A stretch of 61,173 bases of DNA from Thauera propionica (GCF_002245655.1 NZ_NOIH01000039.1:1-61173), one strand, 5' to 3'. Counted from the stretch's first letter, positions 14,400 to 24,286 are shown. The notes: a model not told the origin generated them from the letters alone. Numbers and translations are program-made.

Positions 14400-14566
14400 A
14401 TTCCATTACGAAGCTCTTCGACGCTGAGCAGCCTTTGATCGAGGCCGTTCCAGCTTCGTACGCGACATGAACTTCGCGAAGGCACGGGCCGCGTCGTTCG
14501 CACACCAGGAAGCTTTCGGAGCTCACCGGTCGCTCGCATGACGGCCCTGCTGACACAAGGTATGGC

Positions 14567-14760
14567 AGCAGTTGGCCGAGGCTGTGTAAAAACGTGAGAA
14601 GCCGGCAAGTCAGTTGAGAGATTTCCCACTAAGGGCCTCTTTTTCTCGCATGAAAGACGAGGATGCCCCACTGCAGCCAACCACTTTTCGCCTTTGCGAC
14701 CATTTCTCCCCACTACGGCAAGCCGTGCGCGCGTTTTTACACAGTCTCGGCCGAATGCTG
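14567..14760. mobile_element. MITE-like element with long terminal inverted repeats
   Basis: Near-perfect inverted repeats of about 29 bp: the left arm (14567-14595) contains GGCCGAGGCTGTGTAAAAACG and the right arm (14732-14760) its complement with three or so changes. About 194 bp in all with no open frame of its own. The ends resemble IS terminal repeats of the CTGTGTAAAAAC type. The flanking bases 14400-14566 and 14761-14812 hold nothing recognised. Confidence 0.6.
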
Positions 14761-14812
14761 TCTGCCACTGTAGCCTAAGATCAGGCAAGGACCTTGCCGA
14801 AGAAAACCGATG

Positions 14813-15235
14813 TCATGAGCCCCTTCGCCAGTCCCATGGCGCTACAGGGGCTCTCTCTACCCAGAGCCCGCGTCCGGCGCTTCGGGCCTCGTCCTGCAGA
14901 CGGTACAGCGTCTCGTCCGTTGCGTAGCGGTCGTAGACCCAGGCCAGGCCGCGGCGCACTTGTGCGGCGTTCGCATCTACGCCAGCGCAGGTGACGCGAC
15001 CAACGATACGCTTGTACCGATCCACGTCGATGACCCGCACCTCCGCACGCTTCTCGTGGCAAAGCTCACCGAGCGACTGCCGGGAACGGGTACCGAAGGG
15101 TTGACGCTTCTCCGGGGCGTCGATCTCCGCCAGTCGAACCTTGACCTGCTGGAAGTCCTCGTTCAGAACAGTCAACGTATCACCATCAGCGACCGCCACT
15201 ACGAGGCCAACGAGGAATGCTGCGACCCCCGCCAC
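14813..15235 (-). CDS. Staphylococcal-nuclease-like (SNase) protein
   Basis: A 140-aa protein with an N-terminal hydrophobic segment (MAGVAAFLVGLVVAV) that may export or anchor it, then the SNase fold: VADGDTLTVL, VRLAEIDAPEKRQPFG (Asp and the first catalytic Arg region), KRIVGRVTCAGVDAN and RGLAWVYDRYA, RSAGRGLWV. The typical catalytic Arg/Glu set seems present. The start is a GTG at 15235, overlapping the stop of the upstream HTH gene (TAGTG), so the two are coupled. Confidence 0.83.
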   Translation of the reverse strand: MAGVAAFLVGLVVAVADGDTLTVLNEDFQQVKVRLAEIDAPEKRQPFGTRSRQSLGELCHEKRAEVRVIDVDRYKRIVGRVTCAGVDANAAQVRRGLAWVYDRYATDETLYRLQDEARSAGRGLWVERAPVAPWDWRRGS

Positions 15236-15501
15236 TACGCTGCCTCGCCGGCGGCGGTCTTTGTCCTCTTCTTCGGATGGCCGAACTGGCGGAACTCGTC
15301 AAAGATCGCTGCAGCCTTAGCATCCGTAGCAAGCGCGATATTCAGTAGGACCTGGACGGGGTCAGGGATCTCGCGCCCCGACTCGTAACGACTCCCGCCG
15401 CTCTGGGTCGTCTGGAAGTGCGCCCAGAACTCGGTCTGGTTCAACCCGAGCGTGCGGCGAAGCGCACGAACTTCCTCGCCGGTATAGATTTTCAGCTTCA
15501 C
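15235..15501 (-). CDS. XRE-family HTH protein
   Basis: Small DNA-binding protein of about 88 aa (97 if ATG 15528 is used). GTG 15501 is preferred because GGGGAAAT lies at RBS distance. The HTH is EEVRALRRTLGLNQTEFWAHFQTTQSGGSRYESG, followed by EIPDPVQVLLNIALATDAKAAAIFDEFRQ. The tail is basic (KKRTKTAAGEAA). It overlaps the nuclease gene and may regulate it. Confidence 0.75.
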   Translation of the reverse strand: MKLKIYTGEEVRALRRTLGLNQTEFWAHFQTTQSGGSRYESGREIPDPVQVLLNIALATDAKAAAIFDEFRQFGHPKKRTKTAAGEAA

Positions 15502-15528
15502 CGCATTTCCCCAATTCTCAAAATGCAT

Positions 15529-15961
15529 ACTCTATGCCCAAAGGCTGATCGAGGCATCTTGCTCCAACCACGAGGTGGTGCGGGCTAGCGCGCGGCAATG
15601 CACCGTCCCGAACACGAGGAAGTTCGCACTGCCATCTAGCCAAGACCGCCGGAAGTTCGCTCCACTTGGTCGTATAATTCGGCGACAACCTGTTCCGACG
15701 CATCTGCCGCGGCCGCGCGATCCCCTCGGCAGCGAACTGCAGCGTCCTGCTCCCATAGGCTCATACAGGAGCCGCGCCGGTTTGTACTGCAAGGCCACCA
15801 CCGGGCGCCGGGCGCCCGCTGCGTGGCCATCACTAGCGGCCGGGTCGTGGGCATGGCAGACGGTGCAGGCAAGCATGCAAGGCGAGGAGAAACGCCAAAG
15901 CCTTGCCTGACCGTCAAGGGACACCTAATCTGGCGCAACTTGATTGCCTCGGAGAGGACCG
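15529..15961. other. Intergenic, no gene recognised
   Basis: About 430 bases between divergent genes. Open frames on both strands have low-complexity, unfamiliar products. There is one GC-rich palindromic spot (GGGCGCCGGGCGCCC, about 15805-15819). Confidence 0.4.
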
Positions 15962-16210
15962 ATGCCACCCGTCACTGTGCTTCAAGCGAAATCCATACTG
16001 TCTCGGCTAGTACGAGCAGTGGAGGAAGGAAGCGAACGCGAAATCATCATCACGCGTAACGGCCGTCCTGTAGCGCGGCTCGTGCCTTTCGAAGCGCCTT
16101 CAGCAGAACCACGGCTGGGTATCGCCAAGGGAGTCTTCACGGTGCCCGAGGACCTCAACGCCAGAAATGCTGAGTTGGCAGCGCTATTTCAGGGGAAGGC
16201 CGACTCCTGA
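15962..16210 (+). CDS. Phd/YefM-type antitoxin, apparently orphan
   Basis: An 82-aa protein starting MPPVTVLQAKSILSRLVRAVEEGSEREIIITRNGRPVARLVPF, the classic prevent-host-death fold, with a C-terminal tail (GIAKGVFTVPEDLNARNAELAALFQG) of the kind that neutralises a PIN/VapC-type toxin. Toxins of such pairs normally follow within a few bases. Here the next 360 bases contain no PIN-domain frame, only an unfamiliar frame from 16216. The toxin seems lost. RBS GAGAGGAC before ATG 15962. Confidence 0.8.
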   Translation: MPPVTVLQAKSILSRLVRAVEEGSEREIIITRNGRPVARLVPFEAPSAEPRLGIAKGVFTVPEDLNARNAELAALFQGKADS

Positions 16211-16577
16211 ACCGCGTGGCTCGCCGTGAATACCTCCCTATTCTGCTAGGAAAATTCTCCAATCTTTTAAGCCCCGTCCCTGACCGCGAACTGCGAAGTC
16301 CTGACAGGCAGAGCAGTTCTCGGTCCATACCTCGACCTATCACGTGGCGTCGGGGTGATAATTCGCGGTCGGCAGGCAGCCGTAATAGGCATGCTTCGCT
16401 TCATTCGTCAGCACAATACAGCCGTCCGTATGTATTCGCCGGCCGCCCCGTCATAAAGTTGGACTTCAGTGACTATTTTGTGCTGTTCTGGTCCCAGAAA
16501 GGCACAAAAAAGATAAAGATCACGCGGCTGCGAAAAGCTCCCCCGATACCGGGGGAGCAGAGATCACGTTAGCACTC
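16211..16577. other. Intergenic, no gene recognised; ends in a terminator
   Basis: About 370 bases after the antitoxin. A plus-strand frame (16216-16572) does not resemble a toxin or any known family. The stretch is only moderately GC-rich and may be a decayed toxin gene. Confidence 0.35.
16537..16558 (-). terminator. Rho-independent terminator of the XRE gene
   Basis: Stem GCTCCCCCG (16537-16545), loop ATAC, stem CGGGGGAGC (16550-16558), followed on the minus strand by TTTTCG. It lies 20 bases past the stop of the minus-strand HTH gene. Confidence 0.75.
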
Positions 16578-17054
16578 TCACGTATCGCGTGATGCCAGCC
16601 AACTCCAGCGCTCCCTTCTTGACACGAGTTCGCCGGGGCCGACCATTGCCTCATACATGCCTAACACGAGCGACAGCATCCGCGCATCTGCCGCCATCAA
16701 CAACTCCTTCGTAACCCCCGCTTCAAGCGCAAACGTCGATTCTGCGATGAATGCCGCTCGACGCTCCAACGACAAAAACTCATCGTCGTAACTACACGTC
16801 TCGAAATCCGCGGGCATCAGCCTTTCTGCAAGTACGAAACAGACAACCGGCGGCAGATACAAGAAACCAGCGACACGTCGAATCAAATCATCGCTCGCTT
16901 GAGTAAATGACTTGTCACCACCGAGTAGCTGCGACAGGTACGGTTGGCTGACACGCAACCGTTCCGCCAGTTCAGTCACGGAGACCCCTTCGCTACTCAT
17001 CCGTTCCTTGATGCGGGTAGTAAGTCCGCTACTTTTAAGCGTATTCCTTTTCAT
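16578..17054 (-). CDS. XRE-family HTH regulator
   Basis: A 158-aa protein with an N-terminal XRE HTH (RIKERMSSEGVSVTELAERLRVSQPYLSQLLGGDKSF, about residues 15-50) and an all-helical C-terminal domain (ERRAAFIAESTFALEAGVTKELLMAADARMLSLVLGMYEAM) of unknown role. RBS GGAAGG lies at good distance from ATG 17054. It is divergent from the hypothetical gene at 17214 and next to the large methyltransferase/helicase operon, where such regulators are common. Confidence 0.78.
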   Translation of the reverse strand: MKRNTLKSSGLTTRIKERMSSEGVSVTELAERLRVSQPYLSQLLGGDKSFTQASDDLIRRVAGFLYLPPVVCFVLAERLMPADFETCSYDDEFLSLERRAAFIAESTFALEAGVTKELLMAADARMLSLVLGMYEAMVGPGELVSRRERWSWLASRDT

Positions 17055-17213
17055 TTTGGCCTTCCACGTTCAGGGCACATGCCCTTACTCGTATAGCCAA
17101 AAGACTCAAGTCGGATGAAACCTATTGCCGGGAGCAATAATCGCCACTCACTAGCAATGCTTTTTCAAGTGCACTTGTTTTCAGCTAGAGTGCGCGACAC
17201 ACCTTAGCCACCT

Positions 17214-17645
17214 GTGAAACTGCCTGTTCTTGCTGACGCGATCATGTCCTCAGAAAAAATCCACCGAACGTTAAGAAAATCTTTCGCCACCTTGTCCAAC
17301 AACGACGACTGGCACACCCCTCTCAAGGGAGCACTGCTTCTAGCGCAGGCCAACACAGAATCAGAAAGGACACTTGGCCTCGTAAAGATGATGCTGGCGC
17401 ATCTACAGCAGTTCGACGAGTGCTGCCACACGCTCGAAACCGACATCGAAGTTCCAGACGGAATAAACCCTGAAATTTTTCTCAAAGCACTCAAGGAGGA
17501 GATGATCGACGACGAAGTTCAGTGCTCCGCAACAAAAGAATCTATCTACGTCACGGCTACGATTAGAGGCTCCCTTGAATGCGCTCAAGCACTTTTTGAT
17601 TCCAAGACAAGGTCGGCGATGCGATTAGCACGGCTAAGACTTTAA
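17214..17645 (+). CDS. Hypothetical protein, 143 aa
   Basis: Unrecognised, mainly helical, acidic protein with SEKIHRTLRKSFATLSNNDDWHTPLKGALLLAQANTESERTLGLVKMML and a short strand-rich end (ESIYVTATIRGSLECAQALF). A GTG at 17214 opens the frame; ATG 17244 is an alternative. It is convergent with the Res-like gene and divergent from the XRE gene, so it may be controlled by the latter. Base composition is lower in GC than the surroundings. Confidence 0.6.
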   Translation: MKLPVLADAIMSSEKIHRTLRKSFATLSNNDDWHTPLKGALLLAQANTESERTLGLVKMMLAHLQQFDECCHTLETDIEVPDGINPEIFLKALKEEMIDDEVQCSATKESIYVTATIRGSLECAQALFDSKTRSAMRLARLRL

Positions 17646-17735
17646 AATACCGCTGCCACGATTTACTCGACCAGCAAAAGTCTCCAGCGCGTCGCCCCAC
17701 GAGATCTCCATTGGCTTTGAGCGCCTGCAAAAGGC

Positions 17736-20700
17736 TCAGACCAGCACTGCGAACAGTTTCTTCAGGTAGGCGCTGGGACCGTCTTCCATGAACAACACGT
17801 TGCGGCTTTCCAACTCGGCCTTCTTTGCCGGATCGCCCACGTTGAGCAGGTCGGCGAACTTCGTCGGCGAGAGCACGAAGGCATTCAAGACCAGCGGCGC
17901 TTCGCCCGCCTTGGCCTGCCCCGCCAGCGTCGTTTCCAGAGTCTTCACTTCCTTGTATAGCCCCAGCTTGGGGTGCGACAGGTCGAGATTGCGCAACCCC
18001 TTAGGGTCGACAAAGGTCAGCCACTGCTTACCGCTGGCATCGTCCACCAGCCACAGCAGGAAGTCCGGATAGAAGCTGCCCGCCAACGCGAAGCCCAGGC
18101 CTTTCTCTTCCCGATCCGCATTGCGCAGCAGGTACAGACTGCGCGGGCCAATGACTTCCTTGCCTTCGCTGGAGTGGTAGAACGCTTCGAGGTCACGGAC
18201 AAAGGTCACTTCGCTCGGCGCGCCAAGGCCCAAAGGCTTTAGCTTCAAAGGAACGAGATCTTTGTCCCCATCCTGCTCGAAGCTGAACAACGGGTAAAAC
18301 AAGTGCCGGTCGAAGCTGATGGCCACCATGTGTGGTGCGTTCCATTTGCTCGCATCACCGATCTTGCCTTCCGCCACGAGCTTCTTCAGAACTTCTAGCT
18401 TCGCCTGATACTCGAGGCCGTCGTCGCTGTTCTCGATCTCGAACTGGTATAGCTTGAGCATCGACCCGTGATCTTCATCGATGTGGGTGATGTCGTAGAA
18501 CTGGCCTTCGTAGCCCGTCTTCAGGGCCTTGTAGAAGCGGTCGGTGTAGTCCGTCAGCAATCGAAGCAGGATGTCTTCCTGCTTGCGGATGTCGGCGAAG
18601 GTCGTCACGTTCAGTTCCGCCGCCGGGATGAACAGCGTGTACCAATCCTGCGCGCCCGCGCAGAAGTCGATCAGCTTCTGCCGTTCCAACCGAAGGTTGC
18701 TCCAGCTGCGCTGCAACTTGTAATCCTGCAACGCCAGATAGATGCGATCCCAATTGAAAGCCGTGAATAGCGTCTGATTCAGCTTGCCCTTGTTGCGGGC
18801 TTCCGCCGTAGGTGCTGTTGTGCCCTTGTCCTTGCTGGAAAGCGCTTCGACACGCGGGTACAGGTCAAGCACCACGTGGGGCGGCTTGATCTTGCCCTGG
18901 AACTGCGCGGGAATCTCGTACAGCCACGGGAAGTGCGTGCGCTTGAACCCGAGTTTCTGGTTGTCCTTGTAGCCATCCTTCAGCGCCAAGGTCTTGAGTT
19001 TGCCTTTGGGTAGGTTGGCCCGTGTTGGGAAGTCCAGCTCCAGCACTTCGTCACTGGGCGTGATGCCTTCCTCGCGAAGGTAGTCTTTGAACGCGGCCAT
19101 GTAGCTGGCGCGCACGCCGAAGATGTTCAAGGCCTCCAGCTTGTCCAGATGCACGCCCTTGGGTCGGTCCTGCGGCAAGGTGCGCTTGAGCGAGAAGCCC
19201 TTGCCCTTGAGGCGCACCCCGCGTCCGAACAACTGGATGATCTGCGAGCCTTCACCCTGGCCCATGTTCAGCAGACCCATCGTGGACACGCGCCAACTGC
19301 TCCAGCCTTCCGTGAATTTGCGCGAGCCGATCAGCACGTTGAGGCGGCTGTCCTTGTTGTTCAGCGTGCCGAACAGCGCGCCGCCGAAGTCGTCGCGTTC
19401 GCTATCGAAGGCCTCCACGTCCTCCGCCATCCCGAAGAAGCCCGCATCGTCGCCGATGTTGATGAGGCCGAAGGGCTCTGCATCGCCCACGCGCAACGCC
19501 AGCTCACCCTTGCTGCTCTTGATGTTGACCAGTTTCAATCGCTGGCGGGCCGAGGCATTGAACACTCGCAGCAGGATGTCGGCGTACAGATCATCCACGC
19601 GACCGCCGAAGTCCATCAGGGGCGTGAAACGCCCGCTGAAGATGTTGTTGCCCTTGGCGTCCAAAATCTGCGCCTTGTCCGCAATCAGCTCGGCCAGCCA
19701 AATCTTGATCTGAGCCTCGTTGTTCAGGAACCAAGCAAGAAACTGAACAACTGCCAATACGTCGGAGAGGCTGGCCAAATCATCTTCGGTGAGCTTCTGT
19801 TTCTTTTTATCGTCTGAACCAGTTACCGAGTGGCCCACGAACACCCACAGCGGCTTCTCGATGTTGAAGTCGGCAAGCGCCGAACGGTGGGTGCTCCACA
19901 GCCAAAGCTGCTGGTAGTAGGCCAGCAGGCAGGCGGTGAAATACTTGCGCGCGTTGTCCGCCTGCTCGTAGGCCTCGCCATTCATGTTGAGGATCAGCGA
20001 CTCTTTGCCGTAGCCGTCCTCATAGAAGAATTTGTACGAGTAATCGAACAGGATGCACTTGGCGTAAATCTCGCGCGTAGCGGTGATGCGCGCGCGGCGC
20101 TTGTCCTCGGCGGTCAGCGCGAGTTGCGCCTTTTGTCCGTCGTCCAGGCTGCGCAGACTGGTGGTGTTGAACAGCATCTTGGCGCGCTTTTTCTGGATGT
20201 CTTCTTCCGCCGCCGCCACGGTCATGCCCTTGGCCACTGCCTGCCCGAAGGTGGCCGAGTACTCGAAGGCAAAACCGCCTCGCACCAGCGCATCGCGCCG
20301 CGCCATCCACGCACCCGCCGCCGTGCCCGTACCACGGTGGCCTTCGTCCACCAGCACCAGGTTGTTGCCCTCGAAGGCATCCACGGCGACGGTCTTGTCC
20401 CCCATCTCATCGCCCAGCTTGTTGATGTCGATGATTTCGATAGTGCCGCGCGCGGGTGACTGGGCCTTGTTGAAGAACTGCGAGAACCCGAAGCCGGACA
20501 GGTGCAACTCATCCAGATGCTGACGGCTCAACCCTTCGTTGGGCGTGAGCAGGATGATCTTGCTCGGGTAGTGATCGCTGCGCCCCGCCTGGAAGTAGTG
20601 CAGGTACTGGCGGATGTTGACGTGCAGCAGCAGGGTCTTGCCGCTGCCGGTGGCATTCCAGAAGGCGATCTTGTTTAGGTCGTCCGCCTCGAAATCGCGG

Positions 20701-21185
20701 AACGGCTCCGCGCCCGTCTCTGCGCGGTAGCGAACCATTTCCTCGTTCAGGCCATCGAGCAAGTCCTGACGGTGGTTGAAGTACCAGTCCAGATACAGCT
20801 CGGTGAACAGCAGAGAGAGATACTGGAAGTACTTCATCTGCAGTTCGTGGCCTTCCAGCTTGTTGCGCTGGGCGGTGATGGCCTGCCAGTGGGCTACGAC
20901 GTTCAAGTCGTAGCGCCGCAGGTCGGCCTCGGGCACCTTGTTGGGATCGAACAAGCCTCGGATCAGTTCGTGGAAGAACTTGGTCTGGCCGTCCTCGTCG
21001 ATGCCCTCAAAACGGTCATCGCCCAAACGCATCTTGAGTGCCGCCAGCGTGCCGCCCTGAAAGAAACCCAGCACCCAGCGGTTGAGCACCAATTCCTGAT
21101 GGAAGCTGCGCTTCTTGCCGCCGACTCTCGAGGCTGCACCGCCAGTGCCGGAACCGACGGCAGGGGTCTTGCGTGATCGTGCCAT
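17736..21185 (-). CDS. Type III Res-like helicase with PD-(D/E)xK nuclease domain
   Basis: A 1149-aa protein. Residues about 170-680 form an SF2 helicase motor: Walker A ATGSGKT (178-184), DEGH box (280-283) and motif VI near GSQIIQLFGRGVRLKGKG. Near the C-terminus YPDFLLWL (from 1040) and LTFVDPKGL (DPK at 1060-1062) give a PD...DxK nuclease signature, as in type III Res subunits. Its start overlaps the methyltransferase stop by one base (TGATG), so Mod-like and Res-like proteins are coupled. DEGH in place of DEAH is seen in some type III Res proteins. The N-terminal 170 residues are family-specific. Expected role: ATP-driven cleavage of unmodified DNA together with the methyltransferase. 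Confidence 0.88.
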   Translation of the reverse strand: MARSRKTPAVGSGTGGAASRVGGKKRSFHQELVLNRWVLGFFQGGTLAALKMRLGDDRFEGIDEDGQTKFFHELIRGLFDPNKVPEADLRRYDLNVVAHWQAITAQRNKLEGHELQMKYFQYLSLLFTELYLDWYFNHRQDLLDGLNEEMVRYRAETGAEPFRDFEADDLNKIAFWNATGSGKTLLLHVNIRQYLHYFQAGRSDHYPSKIILLTPNEGLSRQHLDELHLSGFGFSQFFNKAQSPARGTIEIIDINKLGDEMGDKTVAVDAFEGNNLVLVDEGHRGTGTAAGAWMARRDALVRGGFAFEYSATFGQAVAKGMTVAAAEEDIQKKRAKMLFNTTSLRSLDDGQKAQLALTAEDKRRARITATREIYAKCILFDYSYKFFYEDGYGKESLILNMNGEAYEQADNARKYFTACLLAYYQQLWLWSTHRSALADFNIEKPLWVFVGHSVTGSDDKKKQKLTEDDLASLSDVLAVVQFLAWFLNNEAQIKIWLAELIADKAQILDAKGNNIFSGRFTPLMDFGGRVDDLYADILLRVFNASARQRLKLVNIKSSKGELALRVGDAEPFGLINIGDDAGFFGMAEDVEAFDSERDDFGGALFGTLNNKDSRLNVLIGSRKFTEGWSSWRVSTMGLLNMGQGEGSQIIQLFGRGVRLKGKGFSLKRTLPQDRPKGVHLDKLEALNIFGVRASYMAAFKDYLREEGITPSDEVLELDFPTRANLPKGKLKTLALKDGYKDNQKLGFKRTHFPWLYEIPAQFQGKIKPPHVVLDLYPRVEALSSKDKGTTAPTAEARNKGKLNQTLFTAFNWDRIYLALQDYKLQRSWSNLRLERQKLIDFCAGAQDWYTLFIPAAELNVTTFADIRKQEDILLRLLTDYTDRFYKALKTGYEGQFYDITHIDEDHGSMLKLYQFEIENSDDGLEYQAKLEVLKKLVAEGKIGDASKWNAPHMVAISFDRHLFYPLFSFEQDGDKDLVPLKLKPLGLGAPSEVTFVRDLEAFYHSSEGKEVIGPRSLYLLRNADREEKGLGFALAGSFYPDFLLWLVDDASGKQWLTFVDPKGLRNLDLSHPKLGLYKEVKTLETTLAGQAKAGEAPLVLNAFVLSPTKFADLLNVGDPAKKAELESRNVLFMEDGPSAYLKKLFAVLV

Positions 21186-24100
21186 CAGATGTCCTCCACC
21201 GAGAACATGCGCTCCAGAAACTCCGGCTCAATCTGGCGCAGCTTGAGCACGCGTGTGGCACCACCTTCCTCCGCCGTCTGTGTCAGCACAGTGGGGATGT
21301 TGTGGTCGCCGTTGATGTAGACCACGTCGAACTCGTTGTCTGCCGGGTTGATGGCCAGTTTGTCGCAGAGCCTGGCTACACCTTCGTAATCCAGCAAATC
21401 ACAGTCGCGCCATAGCACCAGACAGCTTTCACCGCTGGGTAGCGTGCCGGAGACGGTGACAAAGCCGCGGTGCGGCTGGGCGTCGATGTGCTTGACCCGC
21501 AGGCCGATCAGGAAATTGAAGGTCTCGACCAGATCGATCTTGCGCGGCTCGAAAGCGCCCGCCGAATCCACGGCCACGTTGAGGGTGTAGTCAAAGGGCT
21601 TCTTGAAGTCATCCACCGACAGCAGCGAGCCACGGCTTTCCACGTCCAGCAGGTAGTTGAGCAGGTAGTCGTCCTTGGCCTGCTGCGGCAGCGTGTTCAG
21701 TAAATCGCCTTGCGCGGTCGTGCGGCCCAGTTGTAGGTTGTTTAGGGTGTCTTCGTAGCTTTCGAGCTTGATGACTTTCAAGCAGTAAGAAATGCCGGTT
21801 TCGGGAGTAATTGGCTTGCCATCCTTCCACTGAGCGGCGTAGACGGCCTTAATAGTTCTCGGCTTGGTTACGGTCTCGAAATACTCTCCTTGTTCGACAA
21901 GAATGAACCCGAGCTTCGGGCTAGCACCTGCGGCCTGTGCCTCGCGTCGCATTTCGATCACTGCATGAGCCGTAGTACCGCTGCCACCGAAGTAGTCCAG
22001 CACTACCTCCTCTTCCTCCGCTTTAGTCGCCAAGGAAATACATTTCTTTACCAAGTTGATTGATTTCGGAAAATCAAAGCGTTTCTCGCCGAGCATGTTG
22101 ATCAGAAGGCTGTTGCCGTAGTTTCCAGCATCGAACTCCCCGCCGCTCCAAACGGTCTTGGGCACGGTCTGTTCATGAGTAACGAAGAGATCCCAGTCGT
22201 CTCCAACCTTGAGTGCAGCGATGCGATCAAGGTTCTGGCGGATTGAATCAAGACCGAAATTCCAGCGTCGTTCGACTCCATCTTGGTCAATCGGCCAGAC
22301 TTCAGTGCGTCCATCAGGCAAATGAACGTTCTTGCCCGAAGGATGGAAATCCTCGTCCGGAACTGTGCCAATATCGACAACCTGACCGTTAGTGACATAG
22401 ATCGGATAAAACGACAGCCGACGGTCGATCCGGCGGGAATTTTCGCCCCATCGGCGCATCTTGCGAGGTGTTTCATTTTCTTCCAGCGTTCTGGCGACAC
22501 TGGATAGCCCGTCACGAGTTAGAAACAATGCGTATTCGTGGGTGCGATTGAAGTTTTTAGTGATCGACCCCTTCGGGTTATGCACCACGGTGACTTTAGA
22601 AAGCGTGTGCTCAGGAGCCACAGATTCCATGACTTTGCATAAATTAACCATTTCAGAGTCGTCGATAGCAACAGTCTTTACTCCGTCGAACTTGAGCAAG
22701 TTCATTCCTTTAAGTAGGCGATCTTGCATCAGACTCATCCAAGACGAATGCTTGTACTCGTTCTTGTAGAGAATAGGCGTTGAGTTTGTATTGTAGGGAG
22801 GGTCGATATAGATGTACTTGACCTGCTCCCGATACCTCGCCTGAAGGATATTTAGTGCTTGGAAATTGTCACTATGAATCAGCAGACCATTAATGCCGCC
22901 GTCAAGAGACGAAACTTGTTGCAGTAGCTTGGCCTTAAACTCTGCAGTAAACAGACTCGTATCCACCATTCGATAAGGACTAGCCTTCAAGTCCGTCATC
23001 GTCCCTGGAGCATCGCCATCCCACACGCCCAGCTGTTTCCACCGCGCCCATTGCTGCGCGTTCGCTACTACTTCCGGCCACAGCGCTTCCGGTACCCGAT
23101 CCAACGTGATGCAGTAGTGACTGGAGACAACAAACTTCTTTTTCAGCCACAGCTTCTTCTGGAAGTCTTCCAACTGAGCCAAGAAAGTGATCAGCTCCAG
23201 CGCGATGCTGCGCAGGCACTGGATCATGCGCAGGTTCTTTTCGATGTCGGCGAACGCGCCCGCGTTCTGCACGTCATCCAGATGCATGACTTCGTTCTTG
23301 ATGTAGAAGTCCAGCTCGCGCCGCAGGAAACCACCCAGATCCTTGTGGATGAAGTAGTCCGCCGTGTTCTTGGTGGTGTAGTCGCTCAGGTGCTTTTCAA
23401 GCAGGGTGCGCTGCGGGCTCTTCTCGGTGGGCGCGCGGCTGCCCAGGACCTGCCAGCGGGCCTTGACGGCGGCGTCCGCCAGCACTGTTTCTACGGCCTT
23501 GGTGACCAGCGCCTCTTGCTTGGTGCCTTTGGGCTGGGCGACGTACTCGAAGCGGATGATCAGCTCCTGATTGCCATCAGTGCCCGAAACTTCCTCCACG
23601 GGCACCAGTTCTTCTTCGGCCTCGTCGCCGTTTTCATCCACGCGGGTAACGGTCTTGGCCGCTACCAGGGCAAATCGACGTTCCTTGTCGTTGTCCTTGC
23701 GGTTGTCTTTGGCGGTGTCGGCAGCGGCGAGGCGGAAATGCACCGTGCGACCGTCTTCCAGCTTGAAGCTGTAATTGCTGAAGTTCTCGCCGCTCTTGGT
23801 GTAGTACTGATCCTTGTTGGCCCAGTGCAGCATCACCTCTTCGCCCGCGTAGGGGATGGCGTAGGTGTCGCCCTTGTAACGGCGCTGGCTGATGAAGTCG
23901 CCTTGCTCGTAGTAGCGGGAGAAAAAGGCCAGCAGGTGCGAGAACACTGCGTTCTCGTGTTCGCTGCTGCCTGCTGCTGTCTCTTTCAGCTTGGCGCGTA
24001 GTTCCTGTACCTTGGGTACGGCATCGGGGCTGACACCCAAGGCTTGGGCGTTCTTCTCTGCCTCTTGCAACTCAGCTTGCAATTGCACGGCGCTGGCGGT

Positions 24101-24286
24101 GCTCCCTGCGGAGAGGGCTGCCTGAACCTTCTCAGCCAGCCGGTTTTTCAGGTAGTCGTTGATCTCGCCCGCGCGGGCGTTGAGGATGCGGTAGATACCG
24201 AAGTCCAGTTCCGGGCGGTCGATCTGGAAGATCTCGCGCAGCTTGGCGACGAGCTCCTGGAATTTGGGATTCTGTTTGGTGGTCAT
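21185..24286 (-). CDS. Large beta-class adenine-specific DNA methyltransferase
   Basis: A 1033-aa N6-adenine or N4-cytosine methyltransferase, much longer than ordinary Mod (about 600-650). The catalytic DPPY is at 495-498 (IYIDPPYNTN) and the SAM motif FGGSGTT at 766-772, the beta-class order with the recognition segment between them. An N-terminal region of some 430 residues with helical and coiled-coil stretches (20-120) precedes the catalytic part, and a 260-residue C-terminal region follows. 35 bases separate it from the SNF2 gene upstream, and it overlaps the Res-like gene downstream. It probably supplies both modification and target recognition. Confidence 0.9.
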   Translation of the reverse strand: MTTKQNPKFQELVAKLREIFQIDRPELDFGIYRILNARAGEINDYLKNRLAEKVQAALSAGSTASAVQLQAELQEAEKNAQALGVSPDAVPKVQELRAKLKETAAGSSEHENAVFSHLLAFFSRYYEQGDFISQRRYKGDTYAIPYAGEEVMLHWANKDQYYTKSGENFSNYSFKLEDGRTVHFRLAAADTAKDNRKDNDKERRFALVAAKTVTRVDENGDEAEEELVPVEEVSGTDGNQELIIRFEYVAQPKGTKQEALVTKAVETVLADAAVKARWQVLGSRAPTEKSPQRTLLEKHLSDYTTKNTADYFIHKDLGGFLRRELDFYIKNEVMHLDDVQNAGAFADIEKNLRMIQCLRSIALELITFLAQLEDFQKKLWLKKKFVVSSHYCITLDRVPEALWPEVVANAQQWARWKQLGVWDGDAPGTMTDLKASPYRMVDTSLFTAEFKAKLLQQVSSLDGGINGLLIHSDNFQALNILQARYREQVKYIYIDPPYNTNSTPILYKNEYKHSSWMSLMQDRLLKGMNLLKFDGVKTVAIDDSEMVNLCKVMESVAPEHTLSKVTVVHNPKGSITKNFNRTHEYALFLTRDGLSSVARTLEENETPRKMRRWGENSRRIDRRLSFYPIYVTNGQVVDIGTVPDEDFHPSGKNVHLPDGRTEVWPIDQDGVERRWNFGLDSIRQNLDRIAALKVGDDWDLFVTHEQTVPKTVWSGGEFDAGNYGNSLLINMLGEKRFDFPKSINLVKKCISLATKAEEEEVVLDYFGGSGTTAHAVIEMRREAQAAGASPKLGFILVEQGEYFETVTKPRTIKAVYAAQWKDGKPITPETGISYCLKVIKLESYEDTLNNLQLGRTTAQGDLLNTLPQQAKDDYLLNYLLDVESRGSLLSVDDFKKPFDYTLNVAVDSAGAFEPRKIDLVETFNFLIGLRVKHIDAQPHRGFVTVSGTLPSGESCLVLWRDCDLLDYEGVARLCDKLAINPADNEFDVVYINGDHNIPTVLTQTAEEGGATRVLKLRQIEPEFLERMFSVEDI

